A stretch of 64,000 nucleotides of DNA. Origin: Streptomyces venezuelae. GTDB lineage: Bacteria; Actinomycetota; Actinomycetes; Streptomycetales; Streptomycetaceae. The stretch is from positions 4,960,001-5,024,000 of the forward strand of contig NZ_CP029191.1 in NCBI RefSeq assembly GCF_008642335.1. Reading direction: 5' to 3'. Positions within the stretch are counted from its first letter, which is position 1; each line of letters starts with the position of its first letter. This document shows, in pieces, positions 17,510 to 25,125 of this stretch. The notes beneath the pieces were generated by a model. The model ran no database searches. It had not been told where the DNA came from and was given only the letters and a program-made list of their open reading frames with translations. The position numbers and the translations under genes are program-made.

Positions 17510-18046
17510 ATGCACGACATGGACCACCGGTTGCTGTCGGCCCTGCGCGACTGCGGCAGCGACGCGCGCGTGGCGGCCGCCGCCCGCGCCCTGTCCCGCA
17601 CCGGCGAGCACGGCGCACTCTGGATCGCCGCAGGCCTGGCGGGCGCCGCCGTCGACCGCGAACGCCGGGGCGCCTGGCTGCGCGGCACCGCCCTCACCGC
17701 CGCCGCCCACCTGGCCAGTATGGGCGTCAAGCGCGTCGTGCGCCGCCCGCGCCCCGCCGCCCTGGGGGGCATCGAACCTCTCGTACGCACCGCGGGCCGG
17801 CACTCCTTCCCCAGCTCGCACGCCACCTCCGCCGCCGCGGCCGTCGTCGCGTACGGCGCGCTGCGCCCCGTCGGAGCCCACCTCCTGCCGCCACTGGCCG
17901 CCGCGATGTGCGTCTCCCGGATGGTCGTCGGCGTCCACTACCCCTCGGACGTGGCCGCGGGCGCGGCGCTCGGCGCGCTCACCGCGCGCGCGGGCGCGGG
18001 CTGGATGAACGCGGCCCGGATGAACGGAGGCCGCACCGATGCCTGA
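17510..18046 (+). CDS. PAP2-family phosphatase, probable 5'-phosphoribosyl-polyprenyl-phosphate phosphatase
   Basis: A 178-residue membrane phosphatase with all three PAP2 signature motifs: KRVVRRPRP, SFPSSHAT, and SRMVVGVHYPSDV with the catalytic histidine. Three to four membrane helices surround them. The gene overlaps the UbiA-like gene by eight bases and is divergent from dprE1/dprE2. In mycobacteria a PAP2 protein next to UbiA removes the 5-phosphate from decaprenyl-phosphoryl-5-phosphoribose, so the same step is proposed here by context. A general undecaprenyl-pyrophosphatase role is the alternative. Confidence 0.82.
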   Translation: MHDMDHRLLSALRDCGSDARVAAAARALSRTGEHGALWIAAGLAGAAVDRERRGAWLRGTALTAAAHLASMGVKRVVRRPRPAALGGIEPLVRTAGRHSFPSSHATSAAAAVVAYGALRPVGAHLLPPLAAAMCVSRMVVGVHYPSDVAAGAALGALTARAGAGWMNAARMNGGRTDA

Positions 18047-18995
18047 ACCCGTCGCCACGCTCCTCGAACGGCCCGGACCGCCCCGGACACCGCGCCAGGG
18101 CGCCGTCGGCCTGCCGCTCGGCCTCCTGAGGACCGCACGCCCCCGCCAGTGGGTGAAGAACGTCCTCGTCGTCGCCGCCCCCGCGGCCGCCGGTGAACTC
18201 TTCTCGCGGCACGCCGTCACTCAAGTCGCGATCGTTTTCGTCCTGTTCACCGCCGCCGCGTCCGCCGTCTACCTGATCAACGACGCCCGCGACGCCGACG
18301 CCGACCGCGCGCACCCCACCAAGTGCCGCAGACCGGTCGCCTGCGGACAGGTGCCGGTGCCCGTCGCGTACGCCGTGGGAGGGCTCCTCGCCGTCCTCGC
18401 GCCGACGGCCGCCACCATCCTGTGCACGCCGCTCACCGCGGCGCTCCTGGCCGCGTACGTGGGCATGCAACTCGCCTACTGCATCAGCCTCAAGCACGTC
18501 CTCGTCGTCGACCTCACCATCGTCACGACCGGCTTCCTGATGCGTGCCATGATCGGCGGCCTCGCGCTCGACATCCCGCTGTCGCGCTGGTTCCTGATCA
18601 CCACGGGCTTCTGCGCGCTCTTCATGGTCTCCGCCAAGCGCTACTCCGAAGCCGTCCAGATGTCCGCGAGCTCCGGGGAGCTGGGCGCCACGCGCGCGTT
18701 GCTCACCGAGTACACCACCGGGTACCTGCGCTTCGTGTGGCAACTGGCCGCGGGCGTCGCCGTCCTCGCGTACTGCCTGTGGGCGATGGAGGAGGGCGGC
18801 ACCGCCGACGGCGGCTCCCTGCCCTGGCGCCAGCTGTCCATGGCCGCGTTCATCCTCGCCATCCTGCGCTACGCCGTCTTCGCCGACCGCGGCACCGCCG
18901 GAGAGCCCGAGGACGTCGTCCTGCGGGACAGGGCGCTCGCCGTGATCGGCGTGGTGTGGCTCGCCATGTACGGGCTCGCGGTCGCGGACTGGTGA
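18039..18995 (+). CDS. ubiA: UbiA-type decaprenyl-phosphate phosphoribosyltransferase (DPPR synthase)
   Basis: The 318-residue polytopic membrane protein belongs to the UbiA prenyltransferase superfamily, with about nine helices. The first Asp motif reads YLINDARDADADRAHPTK, followed by CRRPVACG. This N-D-x-x-D-x-x-x-D-x-x-HPxK-x-x-RP pattern is that of decaprenyl-phosphate:PRPP phosphoribosyltransferases rather than of quinone or heme O enzymes. A second motif region around VDLTIVTTGFLMRAMIGG is also typical. It would transfer phosphoribose from PRPP to a polyprenyl phosphate, the first committed step. ATG 18039 overlaps the PAP2 stop and its own stop overlaps the next start (GTGA), so PAP2-ubiA-gtrA are coupled. 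Confidence 0.88.
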   Translation: MPEPVATLLERPGPPRTPRQGAVGLPLGLLRTARPRQWVKNVLVVAAPAAAGELFSRHAVTQVAIVFVLFTAAASAVYLINDARDADADRAHPTKCRRPVACGQVPVPVAYAVGGLLAVLAPTAATILCTPLTAALLAAYVGMQLAYCISLKHVLVVDLTIVTTGFLMRAMIGGLALDIPLSRWFLITTGFCALFMVSAKRYSEAVQMSASSGELGATRALLTEYTTGYLRFVWQLAAGVAVLAYCLWAMEEGGTADGGSLPWRQLSMAAFILAILRYAVFADRGTAGEPEDVVLRDRALAVIGVVWLAMYGLAVADW

Positions 18996-19489
18996 GTCGC
19001 CGACCGGTGAGTGTGACGTCCCTGCGCGTACGGCTGCGCGCGCTCGGGCCCGAACTGCTCGGCTTCGCCGCCGCCGGGATCTGCGCGTACGCCGCCGACC
19101 TCGGCCTCTTCATCTGGCTGCGTGGACCCGTCGGCCTGGACCCGCTCACCGCCAAATCCCTCTCCTTCGTGGCGGGGTGTTCCGTGGCGTACGCCGGCAA
19201 CGCCCTCGGCACCTACCGCGGGAAGACCGCGGAGATCTCGCGGCTGCGCCAGTACGCGGTGTTCTTCGCCGTCAACATCGCGGGCGCCCTCGTCCAGCTG
19301 CTGTGCATCGCCGTGTCCCACTACGGACTCGGTCACACCTCGCAGCGCGCGGACACCGTCTCGGGCGCCGGCATCGGTATGGCACTCGCCACTGTTCTGC
19401 GCTTCTGGGGTACCCGGACCTTGGTCTTCCGCACAACGGGCAGGACAACAGGCAGGACACCAGGCACGGAGGCGTCATGGACTGGCTGA
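18992..19489 (+). CDS. GtrA-family membrane protein
   Basis: A 165-residue protein with four transmembrane helices of the GtrA family (FAAAGICAYAADLGLFIWL, NALGTYRGKTAEISRLRQYAVFF). GtrA proteins help move polyprenyl-linked sugars across the membrane or act as scaffolds; the mycobacterial example next to dprE1 has been linked to arabinosyl-phosphoryl-decaprenol use. GTG 18992 overlaps the ubiA stop by four bases; GTG 19007 is an alternative. The last 13 bases overlap the YihY-family gene. Placement makes it the probable flippase or accessory of this pathway, which is inference. Confidence 0.85.
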   Translation: MSRRPVSVTSLRVRLRALGPELLGFAAAGICAYAADLGLFIWLRGPVGLDPLTAKSLSFVAGCSVAYAGNALGTYRGKTAEISRLRQYAVFFAVNIAGALVQLLCIAVSHYGLGHTSQRADTVSGAGIGMALATVLRFWGTRTLVFRTTGRTTGRTPGTEASWTG

Positions 19490-20376
19490 AGAAACTTCCC
19501 GGCATCGGGCCGCTCGTCGCGAAAGGCATGCGCACACACGCGTGGCAGTCCTACGAACGACTCGACGAGGTGCACTGGACGCGCCTCGCCGCCGCCATGA
19601 CGTTCATCAGTTTCCTCGCGCTCTTCCCGCTGCTCACCGTCGCCGCCGCGATCGCCGCGGCGACGCTCTCGAAGAAGCAGCAGGACACGCTGGAGAGCAA
19701 GATCTCCGAGCAGGTCCCCGGCATCTCCGACCAGCTGAACCTGGACGCCCTCGTCGAGAACGCGGGCACCGTCGGCCTCGTCGCGGGCGCCCTGCTGCTC
19801 TTCACCGGCATCGGCTGGGTCGGCTCGATGCGGGAGTGCCTGCGGGCCGTCTGGGAGCTGCCGGACGAGGAGGAGAATCCCGTCCTGCGCAAGGTCAAGG
19901 ACGCGGGCGTGCTGTTCGGGCTCGGCGGCGCGGGACTCGCGTCGTTCGCCGCGTCCGCGCTCGCGTCGACCGCCGTCGGCCGGACCGCCGACCTGTTCGG
20001 CATCGACGAGCGGGGCTGGGGCACGGTGCTGCTCCAGGTCCTCGCGTTCGCCATCGCCGTCCTCGCGGACTTCCTGCTGCTGCTCTACGTCCTGACGCTG
20101 CTGCCCGGCGTACAGCCGGACCGGCGGCGGCTGATCACCGCCGCGCTGATCGGCGCGGCCGGCTTCGAACTGCTCAAGCTGTTGCTCGGCGGCTACATGA
20201 AGGGCGTCGCCGCGAAGAACATGTACGGCGCCTTCGGAGTGCCCGTCGCGCTCCTCCTGTGGATCAACTTCACGGCGAAGCTGCTGTTGTTCTGCGCGGC
20301 GTGGACGGCGACGCACAGCGCGTCGTCGTCCACGCCGAAGGAAGAGGAGGCGTCAGGCCCCTCACGTCAGTCCTGA
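19477..20376 (+). CDS. YihY/BrkB-family inner membrane protein
   Basis: This 299-residue protein with six membrane helices belongs to the YihY/BrkB family, once misannotated as ribonuclease BN. The conserved AAAMTFISFLALFPLLTV opening and the YGAFGVPVALLLWINFTAKLLLF ending are present, together with GIGWVGSMRECLRAVW. Molecular function is unknown. ATG 19477 follows GGAGG by four bases and lies inside gtrA, so it is co-translated with the polyprenyl-sugar genes. It may belong to that pathway or simply share the operon. Its last ten bases overlap the 3' end of the convergent carboxypeptidase gene. Confidence 0.87.
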   Translation: MDWLKKLPGIGPLVAKGMRTHAWQSYERLDEVHWTRLAAAMTFISFLALFPLLTVAAAIAAATLSKKQQDTLESKISEQVPGISDQLNLDALVENAGTVGLVAGALLLFTGIGWVGSMRECLRAVWELPDEEENPVLRKVKDAGVLFGLGGAGLASFAASALASTAVGRTADLFGIDERGWGTVLLQVLAFAIAVLADFLLLLYVLTLLPGVQPDRRRLITAALIGAAGFELLKLLLGGYMKGVAAKNMYGAFGVPVALLLWINFTAKLLLFCAAWTATHSASSSTPKEEEASGPSRQS

Positions 20377-21629
20377 GACGTACGCCGGCCCGCCTGGCCC
20401 GGCAGCGGCAGCCGGCGCCGGATCACGAAGGCGCCGCCCGCGAGCACCACGAGCACGCCGCCCGTGATCGCGAGCGCGGTGCCCATGCCGCTGCCCCCGC
20501 TGTCGGAGGAGTGCGCGGCCTTCTCCGTGTCCGTTCCCTCACCGCCGCTGCCCGGGGCGCCCTTGCCGGCGCCGCCCGCGGCACCCTTCGGAGCGACCAG
20601 CTGACCCACGGGGTCGACCTTGCCCGCGGCCTTGAAGCCCCAGTCGAAGAGGCTGGCGGTCTCCTTGTAGACCGCGTGCGCCTCACCGGAGGAGGGGTTC
20701 ATGACGGTGACGAGGAGGACCTTGCCGTTCCGTTCGGCGACACCGGTGAACGTGTTTCCCGCGTTCGAGGTGTAGCCGTTCTTGACGCCCGCGATGCCCT
20801 TGTACGCGCTGATGCCGGGCGCGCCCGTGAGCAGCCGGTTGGTGTTCTGGATCTCGAAGGTGCCGCGCTTCGTCTTGCCCTTGTCCTTGCCCTTCTCGAC
20901 CTTCTTGGTCTCCCCGGGGAACTGGGCCGTCGCCGTCGCGCAGTACTCGCGGAAGTCCTTCTTCTGCAGCCCCGACCGGGCGAACAGCGACAGGTCGTAC
21001 GCCGAGGAGACCTGCCCCTTGGCGTCGTAACCGTCCGGGGAGACGACGTGCGTGTCGAGGGCCTGGAGCTCCTCGGCGTGCTTCTGCATGTCCTTGACGG
21101 TCCGCGGGACACCCTCGTTCATCGCGGACAGGACGTGCACCGCGTCGTTGCCCGACTTCAGGAAGACGCCGAGCCACAGGTCGTGGACGCTGTACGTCTC
21201 GTTCTCCTTGATGCCGACCATGCTGCTGCCCGCGCCGATGCCCGCCAGGTCGGCGAGCGTGACCTTGTGCTTCTGCGACTTGGGGAACTTCGGCAGGACC
21301 GTGTCGGCGAAGAGCATCTTCAGGGTGCTCGCCGGAGGCAGCCGCCAGTGCGCGTTGTGCGAGGCCATGACCTCGCCCGTCTCGGCGTCCGAGACGATCC
21401 ACGAACGCCCCGTCAGCTCCTTCGGCAGCACCGGCGCGCCCGGCTTGAGCTGCACCTGGGTGCCCGCCTCGCCGAGCCGCGCACCGCCCACGGTGGACAT
21501 CTTGGCGGGCGGCTTCGGTTGGTTGTCGTCGCCTCCGGGCTTTCCGTCCGCGAGCGCGGGCGCTGCGGTCGACATGGTCAGCAATGCGGCGGAAGCGACC
21601 AAGATGGCGGTCTTTTTTACGGCAGGCAC
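20367..21629 (-). CDS. dacA: D-alanyl-D-alanine carboxypeptidase (PBP5/S11 family), membrane-anchored
   Basis: A 420-residue exported DD-peptidase that trims terminal D-Ala from peptidoglycan stems. A signal peptide (residues 1-28, ending ALADG) precedes the S11 domain. The motifs are STLK (Ser101-Lys104), SGN (159-161) and KNG (283-285), where most family members have KTG. After a Gly/Ala/Ser linker comes a C-terminal membrane helix (TALAITGGVLVVLAGGAFV) and an Arg-rich cytoplasmic tail. GTG 21629 is fixed by the signal peptide. No ribosome site precedes it, but TACGTT lies seven bases upstream, suggesting a leaderless transcript. Downstream it overlaps the convergent YihY gene by ten bases. 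Confidence 0.92.
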   Translation of the reverse strand: MPAVKKTAILVASAALLTMSTAAPALADGKPGGDDNQPKPPAKMSTVGGARLGEAGTQVQLKPGAPVLPKELTGRSWIVSDAETGEVMASHNAHWRLPPASTLKMLFADTVLPKFPKSQKHKVTLADLAGIGAGSSMVGIKENETYSVHDLWLGVFLKSGNDAVHVLSAMNEGVPRTVKDMQKHAEELQALDTHVVSPDGYDAKGQVSSAYDLSLFARSGLQKKDFREYCATATAQFPGETKKVEKGKDKGKTKRGTFEIQNTNRLLTGAPGISAYKGIAGVKNGYTSNAGNTFTGVAERNGKVLLVTVMNPSSGEAHAVYKETASLFDWGFKAAGKVDPVGQLVAPKGAAGGAGKGAPGSGGEGTDTEKAAHSSDSGGSGMGTALAITGGVLVVLAGGAFVIRRRLPLPGQAGRRTSQD

Positions 21630-21738
21630 GGACGAGAACGTACAGGGCGGGGCCGGGCGAGTCGGCTCCGAGGTCCACTGTGTCCCCTCGTCCCCACCCC
21701 GGCGGCGGTGCGGCAGGGAGGCTCGCGATACTGAACGT

Positions 21739-21981
21739 ATGAAGCTCAGCCGCCCTGTCTCCTGGTTCCTGCTCGCCTTCGGGGTGTGGAGCTGGTTCAT
21801 CTGGATCACTTTCGTCAAGAACCTGTGGAAGGACGGCAGCGGGCTCGCCTTCGACGACGCGGACAACCCGACCGGGTACTTCTGGGTGCACCTGACGCTT
21901 GCCGTTGTCTCCTTTGTCTTGGGGACGGTGGTAGGCACCATCGGGTTCCGCGGAGTCCGTGCTCTGCGCAGAACGTCATAG
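21739..21981 (+). CDS. Small two-helix membrane protein (SCO4848-like)
   Basis: An 80-residue protein with two membrane helices (VSWFLLAFGVWSWFIWITFV and HLTLAVVSFVLGTVVGTIGF) and a short polar loop NLWKDGSGLAFDDADNPTGY between them. I recognise it as the small actinobacterial family named after SCO4848, which sits beside the DD-carboxypeptidase gene in S. coelicolor; function is unknown. ATG 21739 was chosen as the first start that gives a clean helix; the long upstream frame is antisense to the carboxypeptidase gene. The next gene begins two bases after its stop. Confidence 0.82.
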   Translation: MKLSRPVSWFLLAFGVWSWFIWITFVKNLWKDGSGLAFDDADNPTGYFWVHLTLAVVSFVLGTVVGTIGFRGVRALRRTS

Positions 21982-21983
21982 CC

Positions 21984-23273
21984 GTGGTTGCCCTCATGGT
22001 CCTCGTGGGCGTGGCCGTCCTGGCGGCCTTCGCGGCCCTCCACTGGTACGCGTGGCGCCGCCTCGTCCGGGACACCACGGCCGGGCCCGGGTTCGCCCGG
22101 CGCGCCGGGACGGTGGTCTTCGTCGCGGCGCCGCTGACGATGTTCGCGGCGCTCGTGGCCGAGCGGACCGGGGCGCCGTTCCTGCTCCAGCGGGTCCTCG
22201 CCTGGCCGGGCTTCCTGTGGATGGCCCTGTCGCTCTACCTGCTGCTCGCGCTGATCGTGGGGGAGCTCGCGCGTCCGCTGCTGCGGCGGTGGGTGGAGCG
22301 GAAGGAACGGGTGGAGGCTGCCCCCGAGGGCGAAAAGGCTGCCCCCGCACCTGCCCCGGTGACTGCACCCGAACCCGCCCCGGTGACCGCCCCCGCACCT
22401 GCCCCGGTGACCGCACCCGAACCTGCCCCCGAGAAGAAGATCACCGCCCCCTCCCGCCGCCTCTTCGTCTCCCGCGTCGTCGGCGGCACCGCTGCCGCCG
22501 TCGCCGCCGGAACCGTGGGCTACGGAACGTACGGCGTCCTGCGCGGCCCCAAGGTGAAGCGCGTCACCGTGCCGCTGGCGAAACTGCCGCGCGCGGCGCA
22601 CGGGTTCAGGATCGCCGTGGTCAGCGACATCCACCTCGGCCCGATCCTCGGCCGCGGCTTCACGCAGCGCGTGGTCGACACCGTCAACGCCACACAGCCC
22701 GACCTGATCGCCGTGGTGGGCGACCTGGTGGACGGCAGCGTCGAACACCTCGCCCCCGCGGCGGCGCCGCTGGCCGGAATGCGCGCGCGGCACGGCGCGT
22801 ACTTCGTCACCGGCAACCACGAGTACTTCTCCGGCGCCGAGCAGTGGGTCGACCACGTACGCGAACTCGGCCTGCACCCCCTGCGCAACGCCCGCACCGA
22901 GCTCCCCGGCTTCGACCTCGCGGGCGTCGACGACGTGGCGGGCGAGGACGAGGGCAAGGGCCCCGACTTCGCCGAGGCGCTCGGCGACCGGGACCGCTCA
23001 CGGGCCTCCGTGCTCCTCGCCCACCAGCCCGTCGTCATCCACGACGCGGTGGAACACGGCGTGGACCTGCAACTGTCCGGCCACACGCACGGCGGCCAGC
23101 TCTGGCCGGGCAACCTGATCGCCGACCTGGCCAACCCCACGCTCGCGGGCCTGGAACGGTACGGCGACACACAGCTCTACGTCACCCGCGGCGCGGGCGC
23201 GTGGGGCCCGCCGGTACGCGTCGGGGCGCCCTCGGACATCACGGTCGTGGAACTGGCGTCCCGCAGAGCCTGA
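21984..23273 (+). CDS. Membrane-anchored metallophosphoesterase
   Basis: This protein of about 429 residues has an N-terminal block of three or four membrane helices (residues 1-95), a Pro/Ala-rich linker of 8-residue repeats, another hydrophobic helix after a twin-arginine-like SRRLFVSRVVGG, and a calcineurin-like phosphoesterase domain. The full metal-site series is present: VVSDIHLGP, VGDLVDG, TGNHEYF, LLAHQP and SGHTHGGQ. This layout resembles the YaeI/YkuE-type lipid phosphoesterases, so a lipid or nucleotide diphosphate substrate at the membrane is likely. The start is GTG 21984 (ATG 21996 possible), two bases after the preceding stop, so the two genes are one operon. Confidence 0.86.
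   Translation: MVALMVLVGVAVLAAFAALHWYAWRRLVRDTTAGPGFARRAGTVVFVAAPLTMFAALVAERTGAPFLLQRVLAWPGFLWMALSLYLLLALIVGELARPLLRRWVERKERVEAAPEGEKAAPAPAPVTAPEPAPVTAPAPAPVTAPEPAPEKKITAPSRRLFVSRVVGGTAAAVAAGTVGYGTYGVLRGPKVKRVTVPLAKLPRAAHGFRIAVVSDIHLGPILGRGFTQRVVDTVNATQPDLIAVVGDLVDGSVEHLAPAAAPLAGMRARHGAYFVTGNHEYFSGAEQWVDHVRELGLHPLRNARTELPGFDLAGVDDVAGEDEGKGPDFAEALGDRDRSRASVLLAHQPVVIHDAVEHGVDLQLSGHTHGGQLWPGNLIADLANPTLAGLERYGDTQLYVTRGAGAWGPPVRVGAPSDITVVELASRRA
22350..22433 (+). repeat. 24-bp in-frame tandem repeat coding a PAPVTAPx linker
   Basis: Three full 24-base units (22350, 22374, 22398) and a half unit encode PAPVTAPE/A repeats in the metallophosphoesterase linker. Units differ by a few bases and keep frame, so copy number may vary between strains and change linker length. 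Confidence 0.85.
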
Positions 23274-23427
23274 GCTACCGGCGACCGCGTGGTCCAGAAC
23301 TGGCCAGATGTGCGTGGGCCGGGGGTGCCGCAGTGACACGCGGGGGGACGCCGCGCAGCATTGACACCTCAGCGGGGGTACGGGGAGGCAGGGACCACAG
23401 GGGCCATGGGGTGGGGGTACAGAGGAC

Positions 23428-23829
23428 GTGCTGAGACGTGAGGCCTTCAGATTGCCGCCGCACCCGGCGTCGGTGCCGCTGGCCCGCACCCGGGTGTACG
23501 ACCATCTGTCGGCCTGGGGACACACCGCGGACGACGGGGCGCTCGACGACACCGTGCTCCTCGTGTCGGAGCTGGCGACCAACGCGATCGTCCACGGGTA
23601 CGTGGCCGAGGGGGAGTTCGAGGTCGCGGTGACCGTGCTCGCCGACGGCGCCTGCTTCATAGAGGTGTCCGACGAGAGCCCCTCGGAGCCGGAGATCAGG
23701 AAACCCGGCGCGTGGGAGGACGAACACGGCCGCGGTCTGCGTCTGCTCGACGCGACGGCGGAGGCGTGGGGGGTGTGTCGTCGCGGGGGCTGCGGGAAGA
23801 CGGTGTGGGCGCTGGTGCGGGGAGCGTGA
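23428..23829 (+). CDS. ATP-binding protein, RsbW/anti-sigma HATPase family
   Basis: This 133-residue HATPase_c-only protein is of the kind abundant in Streptomyces as anti-sigma factors or serine kinases. The N-box is SELATNAIVHGYV, the G1 box EVSDESPSEPEI and the G2 box EDEHGRGLRLLDATAEAWG, all well formed. So it should bind ATP and probably partner with an anti-sigma antagonist encoded elsewhere. The GTG at 23428 begins VLRREAFRLPPHPASVPLAR, the usual N-terminus. Its final 134 bases overlap the 3' end of the convergent MFS gene. The conserved C-terminal strand (KTVWALVRGA) is within that overlap, so this gene is the authentic one there. Confidence 0.85.
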   Translation: MLRREAFRLPPHPASVPLARTRVYDHLSAWGHTADDGALDDTVLLVSELATNAIVHGYVAEGEFEVAVTVLADGACFIEVSDESPSEPEIRKPGAWEDEHGRGLRLLDATAEAWGVCRRGGCGKTVWALVRGA

Positions 23830-25048
23830 AGCGGCGCACGCCGGGAACCGCCGCCGTGCCCGCACAGGCCGCGCCCACGACCGCCGCCGCGACCCACAGC
23901 GGCGGCCCGGCACCCCAGACGCTCGCCGCGAGCGGCGCGAGGACGTAGCCGAGGGGCATCGCCGCCATCGAGAGCAGCCAGTCGTACGAGGTGACGCGGG
24001 CCAGCACCGGGGCCGGTATCGCCGCCTGCACCGAGGTCTCCCAGACGGGGCTGAGGAACCCGAGCCCCGCCTGCGCGAGGCCGTAGGCGGCGATGACGGC
24101 GGGGGCGGGCGCCCCGGCGGCGAGCAGGGCGAGCGGCAGGGCGTACGTCGCGAGCCCCAGGTTGGCCACCAGGACCGGACGCCGCGGCCTGGCCTTCCCG
24201 GCGAGCAGCGAACCGAGCAACAGCCCGACGGCGCCCACCTGAAGGAACCAGATCCACACGCCCTCACCACCCAACTCCTGGACGGCCAGGGCGGGCCCGA
24301 GGGTCATGAGGACCGCGGCGGCACCGTTCCAGGCGGCGTGGGCGACCAGGCTCGTCCAGTACCAGTCCCGGCTCCGCACCTCCTGCCAGCCTTCGACCAG
24401 GTCGTCGCGCAGGGACTTCGAGGGCCGGGACGGCGCCGCGGCGCCGCTGTGCGCGTACGGCAGCCGTACGGCCGAGAGCAGGCAGGCGCTGACCGCGAAC
24501 GAGACGGCGTCGAGCACGAACGCCCAGCCCGGACCCGCGGTGGCGATGAGGAGACCGGCGAGGGCGGGGCCGCCCAGGACCGTGCCGCTGCGGACCACGC
24601 CGAACAGGGCGTTGGCGCCGTGCCGGTCCTGGGGCGCGACCGTGCCCGTGATCAGCGAGGGCAACGTCGGCATGGCGAAGGCGGACGCGGCGCCGCCGAC
24701 GGCCTCGGCGACGGCGATGTGCCACAACCCCGGTGAGCCGCCGAGCAGTTCGACTCCCACGAAGAGCTGGGTGCCGCAGCGCGCCAGGTCCGTGACGAGC
24801 GCGACGGTACGCGGGTCGAAGCGGTCCGCGACCACCCCGCCGAGCGGCAGCAGGAGCAGGCGCGGCCCCATCGCGCAGCCGAGGACGAGGGCCAGCGCGG
24901 AGCTGGATCCGGTGGCGCGGAGCACGGCGAGGGCGAGGGCCGCGGGGATCACCGCGTCGCCGACGAGGGAGAGGGTGCGGCCGGTCAGCAGGAGCCGGAA
25001 GGGCCGGTTGCGCAGCAGGGGATACGACGACGGTCGTGGGAGCGGCAT
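23696..25048 (-). CDS. MFS transporter with read-through C-terminal tail
   Basis: A 12-helix major facilitator protein of 450 residues, most like the enterobactin/macrolide-type exporters (RNRPFRLLLTGRTLSLVGDAVIPAALALAV at the N-terminus; VVADRFDPR loop). The last membrane helix ends near residue 395. The final 55 or so residues are Pro/Ser/Arg-rich and are encoded antisense to the neighbouring HATPase gene, suggesting that an original stop was lost. The ATG at 25048 has no ribosome site. A TTGACG/TACCGT promoter puts the transcript start at or next to the ATG, so leaderless expression is likely. Divergent MarR repressor and operators lie upstream, indicating drug-efflux control (inference). 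Confidence 0.85.
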   Translation of the reverse strand: MPLPRPSSYPLLRNRPFRLLLTGRTLSLVGDAVIPAALALAVLRATGSSSALALVLGCAMGPRLLLLPLGGVVADRFDPRTVALVTDLARCGTQLFVGVELLGGSPGLWHIAVAEAVGGAASAFAMPTLPSLITGTVAPQDRHGANALFGVVRSGTVLGGPALAGLLIATAGPGWAFVLDAVSFAVSACLLSAVRLPYAHSGAAAPSRPSKSLRDDLVEGWQEVRSRDWYWTSLVAHAAWNGAAAVLMTLGPALAVQELGGEGVWIWFLQVGAVGLLLGSLLAGKARPRRPVLVANLGLATYALPLALLAAGAPAPAVIAAYGLAQAGLGFLSPVWETSVQAAIPAPVLARVTSYDWLLSMAAMPLGYVLAPLAASVWGAGPPLWVAAAVVGAACAGTAAVPGVRRFTLPAPAPTPSSRSPRDDTPPTPPPSRRADADRGRVRPPTRRVS

Positions 25049-25055
25049 GGAGGGG

Positions 25056-25089
25056 ACGGTATTTCGTCACCGAACTATTCGTCAACGAA
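25056..25089. promoter_or_regulatory. MarR-type operator pair inside the MFS promoter
   Basis: On the minus strand TTGACG (25085-25080) and TACCGT (25061-25056) form a promoter with an 18-base spacer for the MFS gene. Overlapping it are two copies of a dyad: TTCGTCACCGAA (25063-25074, one mismatch) and TTCGTCAACGAA (25078-25089, perfect TTCGT/ACGAA arms). Copies are 15 bases apart. Binding by the divergently encoded MarR protein would block the transporter promoter. Confidence 0.72.
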
Positions 25090-25113
25090 ATATCGGAAAC
25101 CGAAGGACCGCAG

Positions 25114-25119
25114 TAGAGT
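25114..25119 (+). promoter_or_regulatory. -10 box for leaderless marR transcript
   Basis: TAGAGT ends six bases before the ATG of the MarR gene, and no ribosome site lies between. That spacing fits a transcript starting at the ATG. A matching -35 is weak; it would fall at the edge of the operator region. Confidence 0.5.
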
Positions 25120-25125
25120 CCTGAC

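Noticed and set aside
22350..22433. Possible CRISPR-like array
   Set aside because: Contiguous 24-bp units without spacers, in frame within a coding linker; it is a protein repeat.
23361..23366. TTGACA upstream of the HATPase gene
   Set aside because: No -10-like hexamer at 16-19 bases, so not called as a promoter.
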